Shown: positions 14,941-22,605 of the stretch, piece after piece | Layout of the letters: the number at the start of each line of letters is the position of its first letter | How positions within the stretch are numbered: the first letter of the stretch is position 1 | DNA from: Limnohabitans sp. 2KL-1 | Lineage (GTDB): Bacteria; Pseudomonadota; Gammaproteobacteria; Burkholderiales; Burkholderiaceae_C | DNA: 64,000 bases | Assembly: GCF_003063435.1 (NCBI RefSeq) | Contig: NZ_NESL01000004.1 | Coordinates: 213,964-277,963 of the forward strand | Direction of reading: 5' to 3' | Translations under genes and position numbers: made by a program | Notes under the pieces: generated by a model | Databases searched by the model: none | Told to the model about the DNA's origin: nothing | The model's input: only the letters and a program-made list of their open reading frames with translations

Positions 14941-14950
14941 GGAGATGCCC

Positions 14951-15250
14951 ATGACAGAAGAATCCACCAGCAACCACAGTGCTGACATCCTGAACCTGCG
15001 CCCGGAGGACCTTGATGAGTTGCTCACCCGCGCCGCCGAGCGAGGTGCCGAGCGCGCATTGGCCTGCCTTGGCCTTGAAAACGGCCACGCCGCCGCCGAC
15101 ATCCGCGACCTGCGGGGTCTCATCGATGCGTGGCGGGAAGCGCGCCGAACGGCCTGGCAAACCACGATCAAGGTGCTGACCACCGGCGTGTTGGCTGCAC
15201 TGCTGGTCGGCATCGCCATCAAGTTACGGCTGATGGGAGGTCCCCAATGA
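14951..15250 (+). CDS. DUF6127 family membrane protein of the lysis cassette
   Basis: This 99-residue protein has an acidic N-terminus, a helix ending RGAERALACLGLENG, the family signature DIRDLRGLIDAWREARRTAW, and one C-terminal membrane segment (VLTTGVLAALLVGIAI). It resembles DUF6127 proteins found next to phage holins. ATG 14951 is preferred because GGAG lies six bases upstream; TTG 14939 and ATG 14945 are too close to or upstream of that site. The stop overlaps the holin start. A holin-partner or antiholin role is plausible. Confidence 0.75.
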   Translation: MTEESTSNHSADILNLRPEDLDELLTRAAERGAERALACLGLENGHAAADIRDLRGLIDAWREARRTAWQTTIKVLTTGVLAALLVGIAIKLRLMGGPQ

Positions 15251-15723
15251 TCGAGACACTGTTGGGTGGCTTGCTGGGCGGCGCGTTTCGCCTGGCTCCC
15301 GAGGTCCTGAAATGGTTCGACCGCCAAGGCGAGCGTGAACATGAATTGGCTATGCAGGACAAGGCGTTGGAGTTTGAGAAACTGCGCGGTGCCCAGCGCA
15401 TGTCCGAGATCGGCGCGGCCGCCGACGGCGCATGGAACACCGGCGCAATCGAAACCCTGCGAGATGCCGTGCGCACCCAGGGTGAAAAAATTGGGGTGGC
15501 CTGGGCCGATGCACTTTCCAGCACTGTTCGCCCAGTGATCACCTACTGGTTCATGGCGCTGTACTGTGCGGCAAAGACGGCGGCGTTCGTCGGTGCCATG
15601 TCGGGAGGCGCCGATTGGGGCGCGGCGATCCTGCACGCCTGGACCGAGGCCGATCAGGCGCTATGGGCCGGGGTGCTGAACTTCTGGTTCCTGGGGCGCG
15701 TGTTCGACCGGGTGCGGCCGTGA
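15247..15723 (+). CDS. three-TM holin (GTA/phage holin type, PF11351-like)
   Basis: This 158-residue protein has an N-terminal Gly-rich hydrophobic helix (IETLLGGLLGGAFRLAPEVL), then a charged coiled coil (ALEFEKLRGAQRMSEIGAAA). Two C-terminal membrane segments lie around VITYWFMALYCAAKTAAFVG and LWAGVLNFWFLGRVF. This layout matches the 3-TM holin family. It would permeabilise the inner membrane to release the lysozyme. The ATG overlaps the DUF6127 stop by four bases and its own stop overlaps the lysozyme GTG. Confidence 0.8.
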   Translation: MIETLLGGLLGGAFRLAPEVLKWFDRQGEREHELAMQDKALEFEKLRGAQRMSEIGAAADGAWNTGAIETLRDAVRTQGEKIGVAWADALSSTVRPVITYWFMALYCAAKTAAFVGAMSGGADWGAAILHAWTEADQALWAGVLNFWFLGRVFDRVRP

Positions 15724-16190
15724 TCGCAGTGCCGCAGGCGGCCATCGATCTCGCCAAGCGCTTCGAGGGGTTCCATCGGGTGCCGCGGGCCGATCCCGGC
15801 CGCGCGCATCCCTACGTCTGCCCGGCTGGCTACTGGACCATCGGCTACGGACACCTTTGCGATCCGAAGCATCCGCCGATCACGGAGACTGAAGCCGAGG
15901 TCTATCTGGCGCTAGACTTGCAAACGGCGCTCGCAGCGACCCTGCGTTATTGCCCAGTGCTGGCCACGGAATCTGAATCGCGGCTGGCTGCCATCGTGGA
16001 TTTCACCTTCAACCTTGGCGCGGGTCGGCTGCAGACATCAACGCTGCGACGGCGGATAAACCAGCAGGATTGGTCGGGCGCTGTTCAGGAGTTGCGCCGG
16101 TGGGTCTATGGCAGCGGTAAGGTGCTTCCAGGACTCGTCGCCCGACGTGCCGCTGAAGCATCGCTCTTTCTGTGCGGTTCAATGCGTTGA
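15720..16190 (+). CDS. phage lysozyme (GH24 endolysin)
   Basis: This 156-residue muramidase starts at GTG 15720, overlapping the holin stop (GTGA). The catalytic Glu lies in AKRFEGFHRVP, and the family core GYWTIGYGHLC carries the active-site Thr. DFTFNLGAGRLQTSTLRRRI and GLVARRAAEASLF match T4/P22-type lysozymes. No signal peptide is seen, so export through the holin lesion is expected. It is the last lysis gene visible; no Rz/Rz1 pair was recognised after it. Confidence 0.9.
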   Translation: MIAVPQAAIDLAKRFEGFHRVPRADPGRAHPYVCPAGYWTIGYGHLCDPKHPPITETEAEVYLALDLQTALAATLRYCPVLATESESRLAAIVDFTFNLGAGRLQTSTLRRRINQQDWSGAVQELRRWVYGSGKVLPGLVARRAAEASLFLCGSMR

Positions 16191-16414
16191 GCTTCTTCAA
16201 TGTGGTCGATCTTTGCTTCGAGGGCCGTGACCTGATCGCTCAGCCGCTGATTTTCTTTTTCAGACGCATCGCGCCTCAGGTTTCCATCGCTGATGGTCGT
16301 AAGCAGCTTCGCCTGCCAACTGTCGCCAGCGTCGATATTGTTTCTGTCTTGAAAATACGCGAGACCTGAGAAGATTAATGCGAACAAGGCTAGCACCGCC
16401 GAAACACCAACCAT
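16106..16414 (-). CDS. small membrane-anchored coiled-coil protein
   Basis: This 102-residue protein has one N-terminal membrane helix (MVGVSAVLALFALIFSGLAY) then a heptad-like charged helix (ENQRLSDQVTALEAKIDHIE). Its ATG overlaps the stop of the upstream chimeric gene (TGATG), so the two are co-translated. The last 25 or so residues run antisense into the lysozyme gene, and this convergent overlap suggests a rearranged end. The architecture loosely resembles spanin i-subunits or membrane-anchored regulators; no function is assigned. Confidence 0.5.
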   Translation of the reverse strand: MVGVSAVLALFALIFSGLAYFQDRNNIDAGDSWQAKLLTTISDGNLRRDASEKENQRLSDQVTALEAKIDHIEEAQRIEPHRKSDASAARRATSPGSTLPLP

Positions 16415-17097
16415 CAGACGGCGATGTTGATTTGGGTCCTTGTGGATTTATCAGCCTTCTCGTCACGCTCGTCCAGTCGCTCCAGTAGGACTGTTGCCGC
16501 CTCTGCTAGATCCTTGAGGGTCTTGGCCGAATCGGCTGTCATCTTTCCCGTCAGGCGAACCATCTCAAGCTCTTCCGCCCGCTCACGCGCCTGCCGAGCA
16601 AACTGCTCGTTCATCGCGTGGAAGTGATCCATGTTCGGTGCATGGATCTCGACATGCGCCGATCTTTTTGTCAGTCGTTCGAACTCAGTCAGGGTCGAGC
16701 CCAAGGCAGACGAACTCTTGCGAACCTGATCGAAAATACTGCCGGTAGAGGCCAGCATTTTCTCGCGCATCCGCCGCATATCATTTGCATGTTCTTCGAG
16801 TTCTTTCTTGAGCAACCTATCAACATAGGTAGGGTCTGCAAAACCTTGGTCGGTGTGCCAGCGGGACAGCGCCGCGAGCCGCTGGCGCAGTGTGTTCATG
16901 GCCAGGGTAGCCGCGTGGTCGGCCAAATAGCGGGAAACGGCGTCAGCCGTCGAGGGCAACAAGCCTTTCCACTCTATTTCAAAATGCCATATGGCCGAAG
17001 CGTAGCTTCGCCGCGTGTTGTCGCGTTCAGCAGCCTCGATGTATTGGGCGAGACGAGTCATGTCACTGTCGTCAGGCGCCCGCCGGTCCACATGCAA
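16414..17097 (-). CDS. chimeric protein: integrase N-terminal domain fused to a coiled-coil protein
   Basis: Residues about 13-92 (MTRLAQYIEAAERDNTRRSY ... LAALSRWHTDQGFADPT) are a clear N-terminal SAM-like/core-binding domain of a tyrosine recombinase. After FADPT the integrase text stops. The rest (YVDRLLKKELEEHANDMRRM onward) is an unrelated helical, charged protein with long coiled-coil stretches and no catalytic R-H-R-Y residues. The frame stays open across the join. This looks like a deletion or insertion junction that fused an integrase start to another gene. It cannot be a working recombinase. Confidence 0.7.
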   Translation of the reverse strand: MHVDRRAPDDSDMTRLAQYIEAAERDNTRRSYASAIWHFEIEWKGLLPSTADAVSRYLADHAATLAMNTLRQRLAALSRWHTDQGFADPTYVDRLLKKELEEHANDMRRMREKMLASTGSIFDQVRKSSSALGSTLTEFERLTKRSAHVEIHAPNMDHFHAMNEQFARQARERAEELEMVRLTGKMTADSAKTLKDLAEAATVLLERLDERDEKADKSTRTQINIAV

Positions 17098-17159
17098 GCT
17101 CTACAGCTGACAGGCAAGAGTGCCGCAAGTTTGGTTGCGCCTGGCGCTGCAGGGCAAGC

Positions 17160-17489
17160 TCAGGCAAACTGCAGCTCGATCTTGCCGGCGCGGCGCCGCA
17201 CCGGGCCGACCACGATCTTCACATCGTGACCCAGCCTGGCTACCAGCTCCAACAGCTTGGCTTCGCTGACCCCGCGGAATTTGCCGCGCGTGATGCGCGA
17301 GACCTTGGATTGATCGATTCCCAGCAGCGTCGCCGCATCTTCTTGCGTCAGGCGGCGCGCCTTGATCGCGCGGGCGATCTCGCCTGCAAGCTGGGATTTT
17401 CGCTGCATTTCCGCAGCGTCGGTATAACCCAGGTCGACATAGACATTGGTGCCGCCTTCTTCGATCATGATTTCGTTGTGACCATTCAT
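17160..17489 (-). CDS. XRE-family antitoxin (HigA-like)
   Basis: This 109-residue protein starts at ATG 17489 (MNGHNEIMIEEGG), overlapping the toxin stop by ATGA. The C-terminal half is a helix-turn-helix: RAIKARRLTQEDAATLLGID, QSKVSRITRGKFRGVS. That matches antitoxins of the HigA type, which neutralise the toxin and repress their own promoter. The toxin-first order is typical of higBA. Confidence 0.85.
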   Translation of the reverse strand: MNGHNEIMIEEGGTNVYVDLGYTDAAEMQRKSQLAGEIARAIKARRLTQEDAATLLGIDQSKVSRITRGKFRGVSEAKLLELVARLGHDVKIVVGPVRRRAGKIELQFA

Positions 17490-17869
17490 TTGCGTGCTCC
17501 TTGCTGTGCTTGCCATGCTTCGAAATCCTGCTTCGCGGCTTTCAGGCGGATATTGATCAAGTCCATGTCCGGCTTCGGCGTGGCGATGCCGCTTTTGGAC
17601 TTCTTCTGGAAGCAGTGCAGGACATAAACCCACCCGGCGAACTTGACGGTATAGACGGCCCGGAAGGTGTCGCCCTGATGGTCCTCGACCACCTCCAGCA
17701 CGCCGGCCGAACCGAAACCCGTCATCACCTTGGCATCCTGGTGCTTGCCGCCAGCCTGGGCTAGGTCGATGGCATGGCCAAAAACGTCTTTGACGTCTTC
17801 TGGCATCGCATCCAGATCGCGCTTGGCGGAACTGACCCACTTGATGGGCTTGCGTGCTTGCTTCAGCAT
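17486..17869 (-). CDS. RelE/HigB-like toxin (phage Gp49-like, PF05973)
   Basis: This 127-residue protein matches the Gp49-like/HigB family: KPIKWVSSAKRDLDAMPEDV, then DTFRAVYTVKFAGWVYVLHC and FQKKSKSGIATPKPD. Members are mRNA interferases working on the ribosome. It is the first gene of a two-gene minus-strand operon with an XRE antitoxin. A palindrome overlaps its promoter region just upstream at 17879-17896. Confidence 0.85.
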   Translation of the reverse strand: MLKQARKPIKWVSSAKRDLDAMPEDVKDVFGHAIDLAQAGGKHQDAKVMTGFGSAGVLEVVEDHQGDTFRAVYTVKFAGWVYVLHCFQKKSKSGIATPKPDMDLINIRLKAAKQDFEAWQAQQGARK

Positions 17870-17878
17870 TGTTTCAAT

Positions 17879-17896
17879 TATGCCCGTTTAGGCATA
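17879..17896. promoter_or_regulatory. palindromic operator of the toxin-antitoxin operon
   Basis: TATGCC (17879-17884) and GGCATA (17891-17896) form a perfect inverted repeat with a 6-bp centre, ten bases upstream of the toxin ATG on the minus strand. A CATAAT hexamer within it could be the -10 box. An XRE antitoxin dimer binding here would autoregulate the operon. Confidence 0.6.
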
Positions 17897-18103
17897 TCGC
17901 CGTCAACTCGCAGAAGGCCAAACCTTGGGCAACATCGGATTTTCCACGCGGACGCGCCGGCATGCGCATGAAGGGCCGCCGGCGACCGGAAGCCAGATCG
18001 GTCGCCTCAAGACCTTGGCGAGGAGCTCGGAGAGGGACGACCATGCAAGCCATCCCGGCGCAGGGCACCACGGCAGCTAGCTACAGCGGCACGGTCATCG
18101 ACC

Positions 18104-18730
18104 TCATGTGCTTGCTTCACGTTGAGCCGTTTCCGATGCCTCGCGCAGAATCTCCCGGCCGCCGTTCGCTGCGATCCCGGCCACAACGAGACCCAGCAAA
18201 AGGTCTGGCACGTTCGATCCCAGCCACATGACGAGCGCGCCGGAAAGCACAATGGCTCCATTGACGATGGAGTCATTGCTTGTGAAGATCGCCGACGCCT
18301 TGAAGTTCACATCCTCCCCGCGATGGCGGCGCAGTAGCCTCAGGCACACCAGGTTCAAAGCCGCGTTCACAGCGGCCATGGCCATCATGGCCGGACCGAC
18401 AGGTTCCTCCCCTCCAGCGAAGCGGCGCAGGACCTCTACCAGCAACAGCACGGCAAGGCCGATGAGCAAGAAGCCCGACAAACGCGCCGCACGCACCTTG
18501 ACCATTGCCGCCCGCCCGACGGCGTAAAGGCTAACCGCGTAGACCGAAGCATCGGCGAGGTTGTCCAGCCCGGCGCCCATCAGTGCGGTGGAGGCAGCCC
18601 ACATGCCTAGGCCGATGCCGGCAGCGGACTGTCCCAGGTTGATCAGCAACACGGTTCGCAGGATCTTGCGGTCGGTCGCGTTGCTCGCGTCCAGCCCGCC
18701 GAGCTCGTCGTCTTCCTCGGTGTCAGCCAT
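18104..18730 (-). CDS. CDF-family cation transporter (short form)
   Basis: This 208-residue membrane protein has six predicted membrane segments (for example ILRTVLLINLGQSAAGIGLG and IVNGAIVLSGALVMWLGS) and no C-terminal cytoplasmic metal domain. The usual metal-site residues are altered: GLDNLADASVYAVSLYAV and TSNDSIVNG replace the common His/Asp pairs, so selectivity may differ. ATG 18730 is chosen because AAGGAA precedes it and the upstream in-frame ATG (18757) falls inside the -10 region of a MerR-type promoter. It is divergently placed from no gene and convergent with the toxin-antitoxin region. Confidence 0.75.
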   Translation of the reverse strand: MADTEEDDELGGLDASNATDRKILRTVLLINLGQSAAGIGLGMWAASTALMGAGLDNLADASVYAVSLYAVGRAAMVKVRAARLSGFLLIGLAVLLLVEVLRRFAGGEEPVGPAMMAMAAVNAALNLVCLRLLRRHRGEDVNFKASAIFTSNDSIVNGAIVLSGALVMWLGSNVPDLLLGLVVAGIAANGGREILREASETAQREAST

Positions 18731-18755
18731 ATGTGTATTCCTTTTACGTTCCGTC

Positions 18756-18786
18756 ATCCTCAGGCCTATAGGGACTGGAGAGTCAA
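18756..18786 (-). promoter_or_regulatory. MerR-type promoter/operator upstream of the CDF gene
   Basis: Read on the minus strand: -35 TTGACT, a 19-bp spacer CTCCAGTCCCTATAGGCCT, then a weak -10 GAGGAT. The 19-bp spacer and CT--AG---CT--AG pattern resemble promoters activated by metal-sensing MerR proteins, but the -10 fits poorly. It is the weakest of six such sites in the window. Confidence 0.45.
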
Positions 18787-18789
18787 GTG

Positions 18790-20997
18790 CTATGGAGCGG
18801 AGATGCTGCGGCGCAATTCGGGACGTGGGGTTAGCGACGGCACGACCGCCGAAGAGCGTGCTGCCAGGGGTACGGCTGTCAGAGCCTCCCGCAGCTCTGA
18901 CCGGCTCAGTATCTCCGAGAGAATTCGCGGGGCAGCGTTTGAGCTGTAGAGCACGTACAGCGGTACGCCGTTGCGACCCAGCGCAGCCAGTGCGGCGGTA
19001 ATGGCGGGATCGCGCAGCGTCCAGTCCGCGCGCAGCAGCGTGATGTCCCTGGCGGCGAGATCGGCGAGCACCTCAGGGCTCTGCAGCACCGTCTTCTTGT
19101 TGTACTGGCAGGTGACGCACCATGCCGCGGTGAAATCCACAAACACAGGACGTCCGCTGGCCAGCAGTTGCTCCACCCGGCCCGGCTCCCAGGCCTGCCA
19201 GACCCCGTCGCTCACCGCTACAACCCGCTGTAGTGGTGCTGCAGCGATCTGACCACCGAGAAGCCAAGCGAATCCAGCCGCCCAAGCGACCGCAATCACG
19301 CCGACGATTACTCGCGCGCGCCCCGCCAAACCCATGCTCCAGGCCAGCATGCTAATGGCGATCAAGACCACCAGCAGAGCGCTCGCCGCATCAATGCCAC
19401 TTTGCTGCCCCAGCACCCACAACAGCCACACCACTGCGGCGAACATCGGGTAGGCCATCAATTTGCGGAAAGTCACCATCCACTCGCCAGACCGAGGCAG
19501 CAAGCGTGCAACTGCCGGAACCCAGCTGGCAACCAGATACGGCAGGGCCATGCCGAGGCCCAGCGTCGCAAAGATCAGCAGTGCCTGGACGGCCGGCAGG
19601 CCGATGGCGAATCCCAAGGCAGCGCCCATGAACGGCGCGGTGCAGGGGGACGCGACAACGACGGCCAGCACGCCGGACAGGAAGGAGTTAAGGACAGGAT
19701 GGCTACTCTGGAGAGATGCCAGGCGAGAGGGAATGAACTGGCGGAACTCGAACGCGCCGGCCAGGTTCAGGCCGATCAGGGTGAACAACACGGCAAGTGC
19801 AGCGACCACACCGGGCATCTGCAACTGAAACCCCCAACCGAGCTGCTGCCCCGCACTGCGTAGCGCAATGACAAGCAGGCCAAGGGCCGCAAACGAGGCA
19901 ATGACTCCCACGGAATACGCGGCCCCGTCGAGGCGCCGGGCGCGCTGATCGGCTGCATGCTGGGTGAAGCCGACTACTTTGATCGCGAGCACTGGGAAGA
20001 CGCAAGGCATCAGGTTCAGGATCAGTCCGCCAAGCAACGCGCCCAGCAAGGCAGCCGTGAACGTCAGCCCGGCTCCCGATGCGGCCGCGGCCGTGTTGTT
20101 GCGAAGCGCTTCTTGCAAAGCTGGCGACACGGCCACTGGTGCGGCGGTCGCGGGCCACGTGCCTTGCACCCGCGCGTCGATGCTCCAGCCCTCGTTTCCC
20201 TGTGTCAATATGATCGGCATCACGTCGGGACTCTGGCTGCGCTGAGGCGAGAGCGGGACCTGCGCGGTCCAGACCTGGCCGTCCCATGCTTGGCTCCATT
20301 TCGCGGAAGTCTCGATAACCTCCGTCGTTTCTGGAAAAAACTCCAACGGCTTGCCGCGAAGGCCCGCAGGTAGCCCATTGATCCGAAGCCGCAAAGCATT
20401 CCCATCGATCGTGGCGGTTGCCTGACCCGTCAGCGGCTTGGGCTGTGCCGCAAAGCTCGCCTGGAAAACGGAACCGTGCAAGGCCGTCGCGCTCCTGACA
20501 GGAATCGAGAGCGAGAATTCGCCCTCCTCGGGTATGCATTGCTCGCGGCACACCAGCCACTGCGCCTTGAGCTTGACCTCCAGCGCGCCACCCAAGAGCG
20601 AAGGCTTGAACTCCGGCGTGATGATCAGGGGTACTGGCAGCAGCACCGTGTTCTCGTAGCCGTAGTTGATCAGCGTGCCGATCGAATATTTGCCGGGCGT
20701 TGGCCATACGATCTCGCCCGCCATCACTCCGGCGGGCAGCTTCCATTCGAGCTTGGTTGGGAGCCCGGAATCGCCGGAATTTTTCCAATACGAGTGCCAC
20801 TTTGGCTGATGCGCAAGCTGCAGGCCGACCCAGACTGGCTTGCCCGGCTCCAAGCCCTCGGGCGCATGGGTCAGCAGTTCGGCGCGGGTGCGCTCGGTCA
20901 CGACCACGCTTTTGCCGCCGGGCTGAGCCGATGCGACCCCTCCCCCAAGCAGGATCAGCAGCATGAATAGGCGAGCAATGAGAGATACAGATTGCAT
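18790..20997 (-). CDS. DsbD/ScsB-family protein-disulfide reductase
   Basis: This is a protein of about 735 residues with three parts. First comes a signal peptide (SVSLIARLFMLLILLGGG) and a periplasmic domain with a Cys pair, WLVCREQCIPEEG. A membrane domain carries the redox cysteines in NLMPCVFPVLA and VVASPCTAPFMG. A C-terminal thioredoxin domain contains FTAAWCVTCQYNKK. It moves reducing power from the cytosol to periplasmic thiols. The large N-terminal domain is closer to ScsB, which is linked to copper and metal tolerance. The start is M 20997; an upstream M (21033) would add 12 residues before the signal peptide. It lies next to the CDF transporter. Confidence 0.88.
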   Translation of the reverse strand: MQSVSLIARLFMLLILLGGGVASAQPGGKSVVVTERTRAELLTHAPEGLEPGKPVWVGLQLAHQPKWHSYWKNSGDSGLPTKLEWKLPAGVMAGEIVWPTPGKYSIGTLINYGYENTVLLPVPLIITPEFKPSLLGGALEVKLKAQWLVCREQCIPEEGEFSLSIPVRSATALHGSVFQASFAAQPKPLTGQATATIDGNALRLRINGLPAGLRGKPLEFFPETTEVIETSAKWSQAWDGQVWTAQVPLSPQRSQSPDVMPIILTQGNEGWSIDARVQGTWPATAAPVAVSPALQEALRNNTAAAASGAGLTFTAALLGALLGGLILNLMPCVFPVLAIKVVGFTQHAADQRARRLDGAAYSVGVIASFAALGLLVIALRSAGQQLGWGFQLQMPGVVAALAVLFTLIGLNLAGAFEFRQFIPSRLASLQSSHPVLNSFLSGVLAVVVASPCTAPFMGAALGFAIGLPAVQALLIFATLGLGMALPYLVASWVPAVARLLPRSGEWMVTFRKLMAYPMFAAVVWLLWVLGQQSGIDAASALLVVLIAISMLAWSMGLAGRARVIVGVIAVAWAAGFAWLLGGQIAAAPLQRVVAVSDGVWQAWEPGRVEQLLASGRPVFVDFTAAWCVTCQYNKKTVLQSPEVLADLAARDITLLRADWTLRDPAITAALAALGRNGVPLYVLYSSNAAPRILSEILSRSELREALTAVPLAARSSAVVPSLTPRPELRRSISAP

Positions 20998-21071
20998 AAA
21001 AATGGATAGAAGTACAGCTTTGCGACGCGGCAAACCCGTCGCCGTCGGGCGAACTATAGGCGTATTCGGGG

Positions 21072-21092
21072 CAAGGCTGGTTAGCAGCCTTG
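21072..21092. repeat. hairpin between dsbD-like and hydroxylase genes
   Basis: CAAGGCTG (21072-21079) and CAGCCTTG (21085-21092) form a perfect 8-bp inverted repeat with a GTTAG loop in the divergent intergenic region. No T-run follows on either side, so it is more likely an operator or mRNA 5' hairpin than a terminator. Confidence 0.45.
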
Positions 21093-21120
21093 GCTCGCCA
21101 GGGGACTCTTTTCGCTGCGC

Positions 21121-21151
21121 TTGACTCTACTGTGGCTAGAGGGTTTTCAAT
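21121..21151 (+). promoter_or_regulatory. MerR-type promoter/operator of the hydroxylase-DUF3703 gene
   Basis: -35 TTGACT (21121-21126), a 19-bp spacer CTACTGTGGCTAGAGGGTT, and -10 TTCAAT (21146-21151). The spacer carries an imperfect dyad, CTACTGTGGCTAGAG. This is close to known PbrR/CadR-regulated promoters. Transcription would start near 21158, giving a leader of about 22 bases before the ATG. Confidence 0.75.
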
Positions 21152-21179
21152 CTGACCAAATCATTGTCAGAACTGGAAA

Positions 21180-22405
21180 ATGAAACCCAAAAACACTAAG
21201 GCGCTCATCCGATACGGCAGCTACCCGCTGATCCTTGGCGCAACCGCCATAGTGCTTTTCGGCGGGCTTGCTGCCGGCTGGCCGTATTTCCCCACAGTGC
21301 CACTCATAGTTGCCGCCGCCCTTGCTTCAGTCGGCTTGCTGGAGAGGCGACTGCCTTTTCACACGGCCTGGCAACAGGACCACCGCGACAGCGTTTGCGA
21401 TGCAATCCACGCGGTGGTGAACCTCGCGGTGCTTCTCACTGTCCATGGGATCGTGGCTGCCTTGGCGCCTCTATGGTCGGCCGGGGTACGGTGGCCGGAC
21501 CAGTGGCCGCTTTGGGCGCAGGCTCTTGCCGTCGGTGTGGTGCTGGATTTCAGCCTCTACAGCATCCATTGGGTAAGTCACCGTGTGGACTGGCTCTGGC
21601 GATTCCATGCGATCCACCACAGCTCGGAACGCCTGTATGGGCAAACGGGGAACGCCGGCACCCTCTGCAGGCCGGGATGATGGCCGCACCTGGCCTGGTT
21701 GCAGTGGTACTGATGGGGGCACCGGCACTTGCCGTCGGAGCGTGGCTCGGCCTGCTCGCCGTCCACCTCGCATTCCAGCACTCCAACCTGGATTACCGGG
21801 TTGGGCCGCTGCGATTCCTGATCGGGGCCGCTGAGGTCCACCGGTGGCACCACAAGCGCGAGTACGAGGACGCGCAAGTCAACTACGGGGAGTTCTGGAT
21901 GCTCTGGGACCACCTCTTCGGTACCTTCCGTCTTCCAAATCGCCAACTGGGCGCCACCGAAGTGGGTTTGAAGGAGACAGACTTTCCAATGGACTATGGT
22001 TCGCAGCTGGTCTATCCCTTCAGTCGTCGGCCAGCGACGGCCAGCACTTCCTCAGGTGACTATGCGCTCGCCCGCGCCGCTTTCTTGCGCGAGACCGGCA
22101 TGGCAGTTTCCAGCGAGGCCGCTGGGGACTTGGGTGCCGCGTGGCGCGCCCATGAGCTTGGACACATCGTGTGCCAGCCCTACCTTGGCTTGCACTTGCT
22201 TAGCCACACGGCGATGCTCGGCTTGGCGTGGAGGAGTCGCGATTATTCGGAAGTGCTGGCCCAGGTGCTTCGTCTCGCGCTGGCCCCAGTAGGTCACGCC
22301 CTTGGGCGCACTCCGCCCCAGAACGTCGGCACGGGGCGCTTTAGGGTGATGGAGCGCGGCACATGGCCGTCGGAACTGGACCCGCTCACTTTCCAGCGCC
22401 GATAA
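21180..22405 (+). pseudogene. fatty-acid hydroxylase/sterol desaturase fused to DUF3703, frameshifted
   Basis: The first frame (21180-21680) holds membrane segments and the histidine clusters SIHWVSHR and FHAIHHSSERLY. The second frame, continuing to 22405, holds VHRWHHKREYEDAQVNYGEF, the third His cluster of the diiron hydroxylase family. Near 21638 the text reads CTG TAT GGG; one added T would give TAT TGG GCA AAC GGG GAA and join the frames (YWANGERRHPLQ). After the hydroxylase comes a DUF3703-like domain (AAWRAHELGHIVCQPYLGLH ... PVGHALGRTPPQNVG). A sequencing error cannot be excluded. If the shift is real, the enzyme is dead. It is driven by a MerR-type promoter. Confidence 0.8.
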
Positions 22406-22605
22406 CCCCAGCCGAACGCCGCGGACCCCGGCAGGCAAGAAGTGGGGTTTGGCCTCTACGCTTCCAGAGGGACGACCTCTCCGCATCGCGTTTCGGACGG
22501 ACCTGCACCCCGAGCATCTGCGAAATGAGGACTTGTCGCAGGTGGGGAGACCCACATGTATATCGCCATCAAAATTATCGGACTCGCAGGAGACGCCATA
22601 GACGA

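Noticed and set aside
16414..17097. A functional prophage integrase
   Set aside because: Only the N-terminal domain is present; none of the catalytic R, H or Y residues exist in the fused part.
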